From: JAFCUW01 sp049897565
GTDB lineage: Bacteria > Pseudomonadota > Gammaproteobacteria > Burkholderiales > Burkholderiaceae_D
DNA length: 64,000 bases
Direction of reading: 5' to 3'
NCBI RefSeq assembly: GCF_049897565.1
Contig: NZ_JAFCWM010000021.1
Span: 1-64,000, forward strand
The notes under the pieces are model-generated. The model made no database searches, was not told the DNA's origin, and worked only from the letters and a program-made list of their open reading frames with translations. How positions within the stretch are numbered: the stretch's first letter is position 1; every line of letters starts with the position of its first letter. Shown here piece after piece: positions 27,170-35,810 of this stretch. Position numbers and translations under genes: made by a program.

Positions 27170-27687
27170 GCGCTCAAGCCCTTCGGCGGGCCGGGGTAGC
27201 CGATCGCGGCCCACGCCGACGGGTCGCCATACCAGGCGCCGAGCACCAGGTCGTGCAGCGCGTGGTAGGCCACCTGCAGCGTGGCGAAGCGGTGCGCGCG
27301 CCAGTCCTGCAGGAAGGCGCCGACCTGCGCCGCGCTGGCATCGGACCAGCTGACGGGCACGCCGGCCAGAAAGCGCCGCGCCGGCCCCAGCGCCAGCAGG
27401 CCGAACAAATCCTGGATCTCTTTTTGGGTAGCGAGCGGCAAGCCGAGGATGGCCTGGTGCACGCGTTCGGTGGCAAGCGGAATCGCGGCGCGGCGTTCGG
27501 CGTCGGCCGGCGGCAGCGCGCCTGCCAGCATTGCCGGCACGATGGCGTCGATGGCGGCGCGCGCTTCGCCGTCGAGCACGAAGCGGCCCGGCTGCTTCGC
27601 CGCCAGCCGGTAGACGGCGCCGCCGGCGGCCAGCGCCAGCGCCGCCGCCACACCAATTGTCAGGAAACGCCTGCGCGATAGCGCCAT
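27166..27687 (-). CDS. Tat-exported small subunit, gluconate 2-dehydrogenase subunit 3-like
   Basis: A 173-residue protein with a twin-arginine signal (SRRRFLTIGVAAALALAAGG). The mature part is helical (AIDAIVPAMLAGALPPADA, YHALHDLVLGAWYGDPSAW, GYPGPP). The closing GYPGPP is typical of gluconate 2-dehydrogenase subunit 3 proteins, which carry the flavin subunit through the Tat system. Its stop overlaps the GMC start by 4 nt. First gene of a three-gene operon with the GMC enzyme and lipase. Confidence 0.8.
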   Translation of the reverse strand: MALSRRRFLTIGVAAALALAAGGAVYRLAAKQPGRFVLDGEARAAIDAIVPAMLAGALPPADAERRAAIPLATERVHQAILGLPLATQKEIQDLFGLLALGPARRFLAGVPVSWSDASAAQVGAFLQDWRAHRFATLQVAYHALHDLVLGAWYGDPSAWAAIGYPGPPKGLSA

Positions 27688-27742
27688 GTCGATCTTCTTA
27701 TGTTGTCGGTGATAGCCAGTGTACGCGAAAGCACCCGGCCAT

Positions 27743-28513
27743 CTACCGTTTGGCGAGCTTCAATATGTGGCTGGCGATGCCGCGCAGGATATTGACTTCC
27801 TCGGTTTCGAGCTCGGTGCGGGCGAACAGGCGCTTCAGGCGCGGCATCAATTTTTTCGGATTGTCGGCGTCGAGGAAGTCGATCGCCACCAGCGCCTGTT
27901 CGAGGTGGGCGTACATGCCGTCGACCTGGGCGCGGCTGGCGGCGTCGCCGTGAAAGCCCACCGGACTGGCGGGCGCCGCATCGCTGTCGGCGGCGACACG
28001 GCACTCGTAGGCCAGCACCTGCGCCGCCTGCGCCAGGTTCAGCGACGAGTAGGCAGGGTTGGCCGGGATGTTGATCAGCACATTGCACTGCTCGACGATC
28101 TGGTTTGGCAGGCCGAAACGCTCGTTGCCGAAAATGAGGGCCGTGGTGAGGGCGCCCTCGCCCTCGGTGTGGCCGGCGACGTGGCCGGCGAAGGCGCGCG
28201 GCGTCCACACCGGCGGCGAAAATTCGCGCAGCCGCGCCGACACCGCGGCGGCGAAGTTGCAGCCTTCGAGCGCCTGGGCGATGTCGCCGACGATGCGCGC
28301 CCCTTCCAGCACATCCTGGGCGCCGCTGGCAAAGGCGATCGCCTCGGGGTCTTGCAAGGCGTGCGGAAAACGCGGATTGACCAGCACCAGGTCGGAAAAA
28401 CCCATCGTCTTGATGGCGCGCGCGACGGCGCCGATATTGCCGGCGCGGCTAGTTTCGACCAGCACAAAACGCAGGCGATTGAAAACAGAGATGTTGGTTT
28501 CGGGCTGGTTCAT
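27743..28513 (-). CDS. trmJ: tRNA (Cm32/Um32) 2'-O-methyltransferase TrmJ
   Basis: A 256-residue SPOUT methyltransferase that modifies position 32 of the tRNA anticodon loop. Motifs: N-terminal FVLVETSRAGNIGAVARAIK, LIFGNERFGLPN and the SAM-binding knot INIPANPAYSSLNLAQAAQVLAYE divided across strands, then a C-terminal helical extension. Divergent from suhB, a neighbour pair conserved in betaproteobacteria. Confidence 0.95.
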   Translation of the reverse strand: MNQPETNISVFNRLRFVLVETSRAGNIGAVARAIKTMGFSDLVLVNPRFPHALQDPEAIAFASGAQDVLEGARIVGDIAQALEGCNFAAAVSARLREFSPPVWTPRAFAGHVAGHTEGEGALTTALIFGNERFGLPNQIVEQCNVLINIPANPAYSSLNLAQAAQVLAYECRVAADSDAAPASPVGFHGDAASRAQVDGMYAHLEQALVAIDFLDADNPKKLMPRLKRLFARTELETEEVNILRGIASHILKLAKR

Positions 28514-28683
28514 TTAAAATAGCGCTATCGCGCAGTTCGATTACGTTAACAAGCAGGCCACACTGGCCCGCGAATTCTAACCATTTCGGCGCTGCCCCGC
28601 TCTTTAATTCACTCTTGCTCATTATCGTTTCCGGCGCTTGCCAGCGCGGTGGCGTTAGCGTTCTTACAACGGAAAAGACCATC

Positions 28684-29472
28684 ATGCATCCAATGCTCAA
28701 CACGGCGATCAAGGCCGCCCGCCGCGCCGCCACCGTGATCAATCGCGCCGCTTTCGACGTCGACCGCATCGCGATCACCGAAAAACAACACAACGATTTC
28801 GTCACCGATGTCGACCAGGCGGCCGAGCAGGCCATCGTCGAGACGCTGCTCAAGGCGTATCCCGACCATGCGGTCCTGGCCGAGGAATCGGGCGCTTCGG
28901 CCAACATGAACGACGACAGCGAATTCGCCTGGATCATCGACCCGATCGATGGCACCACCAACTTCATGCACGGCTATCCCAACTATTGCGTATCGATCGC
29001 GCTGCAGCAGCGCGGCATCATCACGCAGGCCGTCATCTACGACCCGGTCCGTAACGACCTGTACACCGCGTCGAAAGGCGCCGGCGCCTTCCTCAACGAA
29101 AAACGCATCCGCGTCACCAAGCACGACCGGCTGACCAACACACTGATCTCGGCCGGCCACGGCGCCGGCCCGCGCGCGCTCGACGAATACCTGCGCATGT
29201 ACCAGGTCATGGCCGAACGCTGCCAGGGCATCCGCAGCGCCGGCTCGGCCGCGCTGGAACTGGCGAACGTGGCCGCCGGGCGCAGCGACGGCTTCTTCGA
29301 AAAAGGCCTGAAGCCTTGGGACATGGCGGCCGGCGCGCTGCTGGTGACCGAAGCGGGCGGCATTTGCGGCGAGTTCAACGGCGAATCGAAGTACCTGAAC
29401 AAGGGCGACATCATCGCCGCCAGCCCGAAGGTGTTCGGCCAGATGATCACCCTGCTGTCGCCATTCGCGTAA
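28684..29472 (+). CDS. suhB: Inositol monophosphatase family protein SuhB
   Basis: A 262-residue phosphatase with the metal-binding motifs of the family: EESG at about 65, DPIDGTTNF at about 84-92 and the C-terminal WDMAAGALLVTEAGG. In gammaproteobacteria SuhB also joins the rRNA antitermination complex. The ATG at 28684 begins MHPMLNTAIKAARRAA; an upstream in-frame ATG adds non-family residues. Confidence 0.95.
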   Translation: MHPMLNTAIKAARRAATVINRAAFDVDRIAITEKQHNDFVTDVDQAAEQAIVETLLKAYPDHAVLAEESGASANMNDDSEFAWIIDPIDGTTNFMHGYPNYCVSIALQQRGIITQAVIYDPVRNDLYTASKGAGAFLNEKRIRVTKHDRLTNTLISAGHGAGPRALDEYLRMYQVMAERCQGIRSAGSAALELANVAAGRSDGFFEKGLKPWDMAAGALLVTEAGGICGEFNGESKYLNKGDIIAASPKVFGQMITLLSPFA

Positions 29473-29548
29473 TGACGTAGAATACGGGCAAGCATCGATA
29501 CCGGGCTAGCGCAGTGAACTGCCCGCCCCGGCTGCCCGCATCGCCGGC

Positions 29549-29577
29549 TCGACAAGCCGGGCGATAATTACTATAAT
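29549..29577 (+). promoter_or_regulatory. Sigma-70 promoter of the rhlE-type helicase
   Basis: TCGACA (29549-29554) and a perfect TATAAT (29572-29577) with a 17-bp spacer. Transcription would begin near 29584, leaving a leader of about 110 nt before the helicase start at 29693, typical of cold-regulated helicase genes. The -35 overlaps a GC-rich hairpin that may terminate suhB. Confidence 0.7.
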
Positions 29578-29692
29578 GCAATATCAGCGGCAACGTATCC
29601 AGTGTGTCTGCCGCCTTGATTTCCTAATCTGATTGCCTGCCACTGGCGCCTCCAAGTTGTGGCGACGGGCCGATCTCACCATAAAGTTACCC

Positions 29693-31060
29693 ATGTCCTT
29701 TTCCCAACTCGGCCTGTCCGATGCCATCGTTCGCGCTGTTACCGAGCACGGCTACACCGTCCCGACGCCGATCCAGACCCAGGCCATTCCTGCCGTGCTG
29801 GCCGGCGGCGACCTGCTGGCAGGCGCGCAGACCGGCACCGGCAAGACCGCCGGCTTCACCTTGCCGATCCTGAACCGCCTGTCGACCGACAAGATCGGCG
29901 CCGCGCTCACCAGCAAGACGTCGACCCGCGCCGTGCGCGCGCTGATCCTGACCCCGACGCGCGAGCTCGCCGCGCAGGTCGAGGAAAGCGTGCGCACGTA
30001 CGGCAAGTACACGCACCTCAATTCGACCGTCATTTTCGGCGGCGTCGGCATCAACCCGCAGATCAAGCAACTCAAGCATGGCGTCGACATCCTGGTGGCG
30101 ACACCCGGCCGATTGCTCGACCATATGGAACAGCGCACCGTCGACCTGTCGAAGGTCGAAATCCTGATTCTCGACGAAGCCGACCGCATGCTCGACATGG
30201 GTTTTATCCGCGACATCAAGAAAGTACTGGCAGTGCTGCCGCCGAAGCGCCAGAACCTGTTGTTCTCGGCCACGTTCTCGGAAGAGATCAAGGCGCTGGC
30301 CGACGGCCTGCTGAACAAGCCGGCGATGATCGAAGTGGCGCGCCGCAATTCGACCGTGGAAGTGATCCAGCAGAAGATTCACCCGGTCGACCGCGACAAG
30401 AAGCACCAGATGCTGGCGCACCTGATCAAGACCAACAACTGGACCCAGGTGCTGGTGTTCATGCGTACCAAGCACGGCGCCAACAAGCTCGTCGAGCAGC
30501 TCAATGGCGACGGCATCGGCGCGATGGCGATCCACGGCAACAAGAGCCAGTCGGCGCGCACCAAGGCGCTGTCCGAGTTCAAGGATGGCGCCTTGCAAGT
30601 GCTGGTGGCAACCGACATCGCCGCGCGCGGCATCGACATCGACCAGTTGCCGCACGTGGTCAACTACGACCTGCCGAACATTCCGGAAGATTATGTGCAC
30701 CGGATCGGCCGTACCGGCCGTGCCGGCGCCACCGGCGAAGCGGTGTCGCTGGTCTGCGTGGACGAGCACGAAATGTTGAAAGACATCGAAAAGCTCATCA
30801 AGCAGACCCTGCCGCGCGAGGTCATTGCCGGCTTCGAGCCGGATCCGACTGCGCGTGCGCAGGCGATCCAGCTGCGCAGCGGCGCGCCAGGCCACGGCGG
30901 ACGCGGCGGTCGCTCCGGCGGCCAGGTCGTCAAAGTCGGCGGCGGCGGTGGACGCAGCACGGCCAAGCCGCGCAGCGCCGGCGGCACTGCTGCCCCAGGC
31001 GGCGGCGGGCGCGGTCCACGTCCCGCAGCGCCGCACCGTTCGGGCGGCCGCGGCCGTTAA
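29693..31060 (+). CDS. rhlE: DEAD-box RNA helicase, RhlE type
   Basis: A 455-residue helicase with all core motifs: Q motif (GYTVPTPIQTQAIP), I AQTGTGKT, Ia PTRELA, II DEAD (ILDEADRML), III SAT, V ATDIAARGID and VI HRIGRTGRAG. The C-terminal 75 residues are Gly/Arg/Ser-rich (GGRGGRSGG), an RNA-binding tail common in RhlE. It unwinds RNA during ribosome assembly or decay. The ATG at 29693 starts the family motif FSQLGLSDAI. Confidence 0.95.
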   Translation: MSFSQLGLSDAIVRAVTEHGYTVPTPIQTQAIPAVLAGGDLLAGAQTGTGKTAGFTLPILNRLSTDKIGAALTSKTSTRAVRALILTPTRELAAQVEESVRTYGKYTHLNSTVIFGGVGINPQIKQLKHGVDILVATPGRLLDHMEQRTVDLSKVEILILDEADRMLDMGFIRDIKKVLAVLPPKRQNLLFSATFSEEIKALADGLLNKPAMIEVARRNSTVEVIQQKIHPVDRDKKHQMLAHLIKTNNWTQVLVFMRTKHGANKLVEQLNGDGIGAMAIHGNKSQSARTKALSEFKDGALQVLVATDIAARGIDIDQLPHVVNYDLPNIPEDYVHRIGRTGRAGATGEAVSLVCVDEHEMLKDIEKLIKQTLPREVIAGFEPDPTARAQAIQLRSGAPGHGGRGGRSGGQVVKVGGGGGRSTAKPRSAGGTAAPGGGGRGPRPAAPHRSGGRGR

Positions 31061-31070
31061 GTCGCACAAG

Positions 31071-31095
31071 AAACCGGGTCCGCCCGGTTTTTTTT
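31071..31095 (+). terminator. Intrinsic terminator after the helicase gene
   Basis: Arms AAACCGGG (31071-31078) and CCCGGTTT (31083-31090), 4-nt loop, followed by a T-run to 31095. Confidence 0.9.
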
Positions 31096-31119
31096 CGCCT
31101 GGAAATTTGCTTGCAATAC

Positions 31120-31223
31120 TGGGGTCAGGTCTGACATTCGGACATTTTGCTGGGGTCAGGTCTGACAGAGGGGGCTTAAGAGACCTGACCCCAGCTTTTG
31201 TCCGATTGTCAGACCAGACCCCA
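31120..31223. repeat. 104-bp nested inverted repeat (GGGGTCAGGTCTGAC family)
   Basis: Two direct copies of TGGGGTCAGGTCTGACA on the left face two inverted copies on the right (AGACCTGACCCCAGC and TGTCAGACCAGACCCCA). The CATTCGGACATTTT segment between the left copies matches the inner part of the palindrome at 7061-7122. The whole forms an imperfect long hairpin around GAGGGGGCTTAAG. It resembles REP/BIME-type elements. Confidence 0.9.
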
Positions 31224-31238
31224 GCTTAAAAGTCGCAA

Positions 31239-31272
31239 TTGACTACGCAAGTAATTGATATATACTTGCGTA
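31239..31272 (+). promoter_or_regulatory. Promoter with embedded MarR-type operator
   Basis: A -35 TTGACT (31239-31244) and -10 TATACT (31261-31266) are 16 bp apart. A perfect inverted repeat, TACGCAAGTA (31244-31253) and TACTTGCGTA (31263-31272), with a 9-bp centre overlaps both elements. Its position before a marR gene implies autorepression. Confidence 0.8.
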
Positions 31273-31309
31273 CTCAAACACATATGCAGTATCTATAAAG
31301 GATATTCCG

Positions 31310-31753
31310 ATGACCAGCTCCACCACCACCGACTTCTGCCTGCGCATGGCGCGGGCCCATGCAGCGATGATCCGCCGCTTCGACAGCTCGCTCGGCAGCG
31401 TGCATGGCATCAGTTTCGGCGACTTCCAGCTGCTCGATCACCTCAGCCGCGCCGCCGCCGGCCGCCTGCGCCGCGTCGACCTGGCCGAGCGTCTCGGCTT
31501 GACGGCCTCCGGCGTCACCCGCGCACTGCTGCCGCTCGAGAAAATTGGCCTCGTCGCCCGCGAGACCGATCCGCGCGACGCCCGCGTCGGCTATGCGGCC
31601 ATCACGCCGGTCGGCAAGGAGCTGGTGGTCAACGCCACCGCCACCACCAACCTGATCAGCGGCGACTTGCTGCAAGGCGTGGCCGCAACCGACCTCGACG
31701 CGATGTCCGCACTGCTCGGCCAGCTGGCCGGCATCAACGCTTCGAACTGCTGA
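31310..31753 (+). CDS. MarR family transcriptional regulator
   Basis: A 147-residue winged-helix regulator: DFQLLDHLSRAAAGRLRRVDLAERLGLTASGVTRALLPLEKIGLVARETDPRDARVGYAAITPVGK covers helix-turn-helix (about 58-80) and wing in the usual order, divided by short turns. It probably represses the operon through the TACGCAAGTA operator just upstream. AAGGATATTCCG precedes the ATG. The MFS exporter starts 11 nt after its stop, a common MarR-efflux arrangement. Confidence 0.92.
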   Translation: MTSSTTTDFCLRMARAHAAMIRRFDSSLGSVHGISFGDFQLLDHLSRAAAGRLRRVDLAERLGLTASGVTRALLPLEKIGLVARETDPRDARVGYAAITPVGKELVVNATATTNLISGDLLQGVAATDLDAMSALLGQLAGINASNC

Positions 31754-31764
31754 CCGGATCCACC

Positions 31765-33057
31765 ATGCGCCCTGCCGCCCCCGCACGCACCGCGCTGCTG
31801 CGCGACACGAATTTCCGCTGGCTGATGGCCGGCGGCGCGATCTCGATGCTGGGCGACCAGTTCACCTTGATCGCGCTGCCGTGGCTGGTACTGCAGATGA
31901 CCGGCGATCCGTTCGCGCTCGGCCTGGTACTGGCCGTGATGGGCGTGCCGCGCGCCATCTTCATCCTCGTCGGCGGCGCACTGGTGGACCGCTATTCGCC
32001 CAAGCGCGTGATGATGCTGTCGAAGTACGCCAACGCATTCCTGCTCAGCCTGCTGTCGCTGCTGGTGCTGAGCCACCAGGTCACCATGCCGATCGTCTAT
32101 GCACTGGCGCTCGGCATCGGCCTGGCGTCGGCCTTCAGCATCCCGGCCGGCACGGCTATGCTGCCGAGCGTGGTCGCGCCGGACCAGCTGCAGCTGGCGA
32201 ACGGCATCATGATGAGCACGCGGGTGCTGACTTCGCTGGCAGGGCCATTGCTGGCCGGCGTGCTGATCGCGTTTTCCGGCCACGACGCCAGCGCCATCGC
32301 CGACAGCCGCGGCCTGGGCATTGCCTTCGCGCTCGATGCGCTGACGTTTGCCGCCACCATCTGGACGCTGCACCGGGTCACGATGCACGCCAGCGCCGTG
32401 CGCGCCGCGCCCGAGCGCGCGCTGCGCGCCATCGCAGGCGGCATCGCCATGGTCTGGCGCGACCGGGAAATGCGCGCCGCCTTCCTGTACTGGGGCGTGA
32501 TCTCGCTGGTGGTGGGCGGCGCCATGCAGGTGGCGATGCCGGTGCTGGCCAGCAGCCGGCTCGGCGGCGCCGCGGCACTCGGCCTGGTGATGGGCGGCCA
32601 CGCGGCCGGCAGCCTGCTGGGCATGACCTTGTCGTCGATCAAGAGCGACCTGCGCATCGGCACGCTCGGCACGACCTTGCTGGCAGCGGACGCGGCCGCC
32701 GGCCTGGTGCTGATGTTGATGGGTGGCGTCGACACGGCCTGGCAGGCAACGGCGCTGATGCTGCTGCTCGGCGCGCTGAGCGGCTTCATGCAGGTGGCGG
32801 TGTTTACGTGGATCCAGCGGCGCGTGCCGCGCAATATGCTGGGCCGCACGATGAGCATCTTCATGTTCATCCTGCTGGGACTGGCGCCGCTGGCGGCGTC
32901 CGTCACCGGCTGGCTGATGCAGTACCTGACGTTGGCGCAACTGTTTATCGGCGCCGGCGCCTTCCTGCTCGTCGGCGCCGCGTGCGCGTTCGCGCTGACA
33001 CCGATGCGCGTGATGAACGATGCGAAATCGGCTACGATATCGGGTTCTGCGCCTTGA
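31765..33057 (+). CDS. Major facilitator superfamily transporter
   Basis: A 430-residue inner-membrane protein with about 12 hydrophobic helices. The loop after helix 2 reads GGALVDRYSPKRVMMLS, the MFS motif A (G-x3-D-R-x-P/S-x-R). Closest in style to drug or macrolide efflux proteins of the MFS_3 type. As second gene of a MarR-led operon it likely exports, or in this context imports, the regulator's ligand. Hydroxypyruvate isomerase follows 11 nt downstream. Confidence 0.9.
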   Translation: MRPAAPARTALLRDTNFRWLMAGGAISMLGDQFTLIALPWLVLQMTGDPFALGLVLAVMGVPRAIFILVGGALVDRYSPKRVMMLSKYANAFLLSLLSLLVLSHQVTMPIVYALALGIGLASAFSIPAGTAMLPSVVAPDQLQLANGIMMSTRVLTSLAGPLLAGVLIAFSGHDASAIADSRGLGIAFALDALTFAATIWTLHRVTMHASAVRAAPERALRAIAGGIAMVWRDREMRAAFLYWGVISLVVGGAMQVAMPVLASSRLGGAAALGLVMGGHAAGSLLGMTLSSIKSDLRIGTLGTTLLAADAAAGLVLMLMGGVDTAWQATALMLLLGALSGFMQVAVFTWIQRRVPRNMLGRTMSIFMFILLGLAPLAASVTGWLMQYLTLAQLFIGAGAFLLVGAACAFALTPMRVMNDAKSATISGSAP

Positions 33058-33068
33058 CCTGATAAAGC

Positions 33069-33857
33069 ATGCCGAAATTTGCAGCCAACCTGAGCATGAT
33101 GTTCGGGGAAATAAATTTTCTCGACCGCTTCGCCGCCGCCCGCGCAGCCCGCTTCGACGCCGTCGAGTTCCTGTTCCCGTACGCCTTCGAGCCGGAACAG
33201 ATCGCCAAGCGGCTGGCCCGCCACCAGCTGCAGCTGGTGCTGTTCAACTTGCCGGCCGGCGACTGGGCCGCCGGCGAGCGCGGCCTGGCCTGCGATCCGC
33301 GCCGCGCCGCCGAGTTCGAAACCAGCGTGACGCTGGCCCTCGATTACGCCGAGGAGCTCGGCGTGCGCCAGCTGCACTGCCTGGCCGGAAAGTTACCACC
33401 GAACGTGCCGCACGAACGGGCGCACGAGGTGTACGTGGCGAACCTGAAGTTCGCCGCCGCCGCCTGCCGCGCGCGCGGCGTGCGCCTGCTGATCGAACCG
33501 ATCAATACCTTCGACATGCCCGGCTACTTCCTCAGCGGCACGCGCCAGGCGCTTGGCATCATCGACGAGGTCGGCGCCGACAAGCTGTTTTTGCAGTACG
33601 ACATTTATCACATGCAGCGCATGGAAGGCGAGCTGGCCAACACCTTGCGCGCCAACCTGGCGCGCATCGGCCACATCCAGATTGCCGACACGCCCGGCCG
33701 GCACCAGCCGGGCACCGGCGAGATCAACTATCCGTTCCTGTTCGGCCTGCTCGACGAGATCGGTTACGATGGCTGGATCGGCTGCGAATACATTCCCCGC
33801 GGCGACAGCGCCGACAGCCTGGCCTGGCGCGCGCCATGGCTGCCACCATCACAGTAA
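33069..33857 (+). CDS. hyi: Hydroxypyruvate isomerase
   Basis: A 262-residue TIM-barrel enzyme converting hydroxypyruvate and tartronate semialdehyde. Family motifs: FAANLSMMFGEINFLDRF at the N-terminus, LLIEPINTFDMPGYFL, QYDIYHMQRMEGEL, IQIADTPGRHQPGTGEINY and YDGWIGCEYIPRGD, supplying the metal-binding Glu, Asp, His and Glu. It lies within the MarR-MFS operon, with 11-nt and 10-nt gaps on its sides. Confidence 0.92.
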   Translation: MPKFAANLSMMFGEINFLDRFAAARAARFDAVEFLFPYAFEPEQIAKRLARHQLQLVLFNLPAGDWAAGERGLACDPRRAAEFETSVTLALDYAEELGVRQLHCLAGKLPPNVPHERAHEVYVANLKFAAAACRARGVRLLIEPINTFDMPGYFLSGTRQALGIIDEVGADKLFLQYDIYHMQRMEGELANTLRANLARIGHIQIADTPGRHQPGTGEINYPFLFGLLDEIGYDGWIGCEYIPRGDSADSLAWRAPWLPPSQ

Positions 33858-33867
33858 AAGGAACAAC

Positions 33868-34233
33868 ATGATTGAAGGCCTGCGTACCGTCGTCTACCCC
33901 GTCACCGACATCGCCGACGCCACCGCGTGGTACAAGCGCGTGCTCGAGCGCGAACCGTATTTCAACGAGCCGTTCTATGTCGGCTTCGAGGTCGGCGGCT
34001 TTGAGCTCGGCCTGATTCCCGACGGCGTGCCCGGCGCCACCGGCGCCACCGCCTACTGGGGCACGCAGGACATCGTCGCCGACGTAGCGCGCATCGCCGC
34101 GCTCGGCGCGACCATCGACAGCCCGGTCGCCGACGTCGGCGGCGGCATCCTCGTCGCCGTCCTGCTCGACCCGTACGGCAACCGGCTCGGCGTGGTCCAG
34201 AATCCCCACTTCGACCTGGCCAAGGTTCGCTAA
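33868..34233 (+). CDS. VOC (glyoxalase-like) family protein
   Basis: A 121-residue vicinal-oxygen-chelate fold protein (VVYPVTDIADATAWYKRVLEREP; GGFELGLIPDG; VAVLLDPYGNRLGVVQNP). Such proteins include glyoxalases, dioxygenases and antibiotic-binding proteins; the substrate here is unknown. AAAGGA precedes the ATG. It closes the MarR-MFS-Hyi operon, which hints at detoxification or handling of a small 2-oxo compound. Confidence 0.85.
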   Translation: MIEGLRTVVYPVTDIADATAWYKRVLEREPYFNEPFYVGFEVGGFELGLIPDGVPGATGATAYWGTQDIVADVARIAALGATIDSPVADVGGGILVAVLLDPYGNRLGVVQNPHFDLAKVR

Positions 34234-34318
34234 CTTGACTTCGAGCAAGATGTCCCCCGGATAGAAGGGCAAGAATGTCTCCTTCCGGCTCGCCTTCCCG
34301 CGCGGCCAGAAAGGACCC

Positions 34319-35173
34319 ATGCCTTTCCTCCGCCGTCTATTTTCCTGGTTTGCCCTGTGCGTCTGCCTGCTGCTGGGCGGCTGCGCCACCAACAACGTCA
34401 GCCTGCAGGAAGTGCGCGCCTTTGCCGACCAGTCGGCCAAGCTGGGCGGTTACGCCGAATTGTCGACCCGCTTTCGCGACACCTACGCGCGCGAACAGCT
34501 GTACCTGCCGCCGGCGGCCGAAAAGATCGGCCGCGACACCGACGCCAAGCGGCGCGCGGTGTACGAGGACTTCGTCAGCGCGCAGAAGGCGGTCGTGCTC
34601 TACATGCAAACGCTCAGCATGCTCGCCGGCGACGCCCGCTACGACCTCAGCGACAAGCTCGACGGCCTCGGCAACGGCATCAAGGCCAACCTCGACAGCC
34701 CGCTCGACCAGCGCCACGTCACCGCCTACACCGGCCTGACGCGCCTGCTGACTCGCGCGATCGCCTCCGGCTACCAGAACCGCAGCGTCGAGACGATGGT
34801 GCGCGACGGCGACCACGACCTGCAGCTGCTGCTCGACGGCATGCTGACGCTGACCCGCTTTTATGCCAAGACGCACGAAAACGAGAAGAAAACCATCCTC
34901 GGCATTTTCGACATCGAAATCCCGTTCGCCAACCAGCCGAAGGAGCGCATGCTGGTGACGCTGGCCAAGGTGCACTACCTGAACAAGTCGTCCGAATACA
35001 AGATCCTCGACAAGCGCTATGAGCTGGCGGCGCAGGGCTTGACCAAGGTATCGCTCGGGCATCAGAAGATGCGCGAGAACCTCGGCGCGTTGCACAGCGT
35101 CGAAGTGCGCAACGTCCTGTCGAGCTATGTGCGCGACATCGACATGATCCGCTCCGGCCTGTCCGGCAATTAA
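34319..35173 (+). CDS. Hypothetical lipoprotein
   Basis: A 284-residue protein with a lipoprotein signal: hydrophobic helix FALCVCLLLGGCA with lipid-attachment Cys at about 22. The mature part is mostly helical (FADQSAKLGGYAELSTRF; AVYEDFVSAQKAVVLYMQTLSMLAGD). No recognised domain. The following gene is 18 nt downstream and similarly uncharacterised, so the two probably work together at the envelope. Confidence 0.75.
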   Translation: MPFLRRLFSWFALCVCLLLGGCATNNVSLQEVRAFADQSAKLGGYAELSTRFRDTYAREQLYLPPAAEKIGRDTDAKRRAVYEDFVSAQKAVVLYMQTLSMLAGDARYDLSDKLDGLGNGIKANLDSPLDQRHVTAYTGLTRLLTRAIASGYQNRSVETMVRDGDHDLQLLLDGMLTLTRFYAKTHENEKKTILGIFDIEIPFANQPKERMLVTLAKVHYLNKSSEYKILDKRYELAAQGLTKVSLGHQKMRENLGALHSVEVRNVLSSYVRDIDMIRSGLSGN

Positions 35174-35191
35174 ATGATCCAGGGAGTGGCG

Positions 35192-35668
35192 ATGAACAAG
35201 GACACCGAGCAAGGCGGCCTGGGCAGCGTAGCACAGGTCGAGGCACTGGCCGACCAGCTGTCGGCCTGCGCCGACCAGATCCACGCGCGCGTGATCGACG
35301 ACATCAAGGGCCACAGCGGCCCGTTCACCGACGCCGAGCAGGCGACCGCGCGCGCGCTGCTCGACGACGAGCTGCTGCTGCGCCAGCGCGCCAACAGCCT
35401 GTACGCCGACGCGGCCACCTTTGTCGTCAAGACGCTCGGCAAGCCGCAGCAGCATGTGATCGAACTGACGGCGCAGGCGGCCGAAAAAATCCGCCAGATC
35501 ACCCGGATCGGCGACGTCGTCGGCCTCGTCGCCGGCCTGCTGTCGCTGGCCGGCGCGGCCGCCACCGGCCAGGCCGCGCCCATCCTGGTCGCGCTGGCCA
35601 AAATCGACAAGCAGGTCGATGCGGTCAACGCCAGCGCCCCGAAAAAGCCGCCCGTCAAGCCGGCCTGA
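35192..35668 (+). CDS. Hypothetical protein, partner of the upstream lipoprotein
   Basis: A 158-residue protein with no export signal. The N-terminal two thirds are helical (VAQVEALADQLSACADQIHARVI); a hydrophobic segment GLVAGLLSLAGAAATGQAAPILVAL at about 118-140, broken by Gly, could associate with membrane; the tail is Lys/Pro-rich. The ATG at 35192 has GGAG upstream; an ATG at 35174 directly after the previous stop is also possible. Function unknown. Confidence 0.65.
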   Translation: MNKDTEQGGLGSVAQVEALADQLSACADQIHARVIDDIKGHSGPFTDAEQATARALLDDELLLRQRANSLYADAATFVVKTLGKPQQHVIELTAQAAEKIRQITRIGDVVGLVAGLLSLAGAAATGQAAPILVALAKIDKQVDAVNASAPKKPPVKPA

Positions 35669-35810
35669 ACGGTCAATCGCGATACCCGCCCCGCCCGCGG
35701 GGCGCCTCCGCCGTAGCGTGCGGCCATGTTCATGGCGCCCCGAACGCGCTACACTTGCGACAGCCCAGTCACCGCCCCGGGCTCCATCTATCGATCCTGA
35801 AAGGCAAACG

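Noticed and set aside
24617..27199. An 860-codon open frame antisense to the lipase and GMC genes
   Set aside because: It crosses two well-supported genes and has shadow composition.
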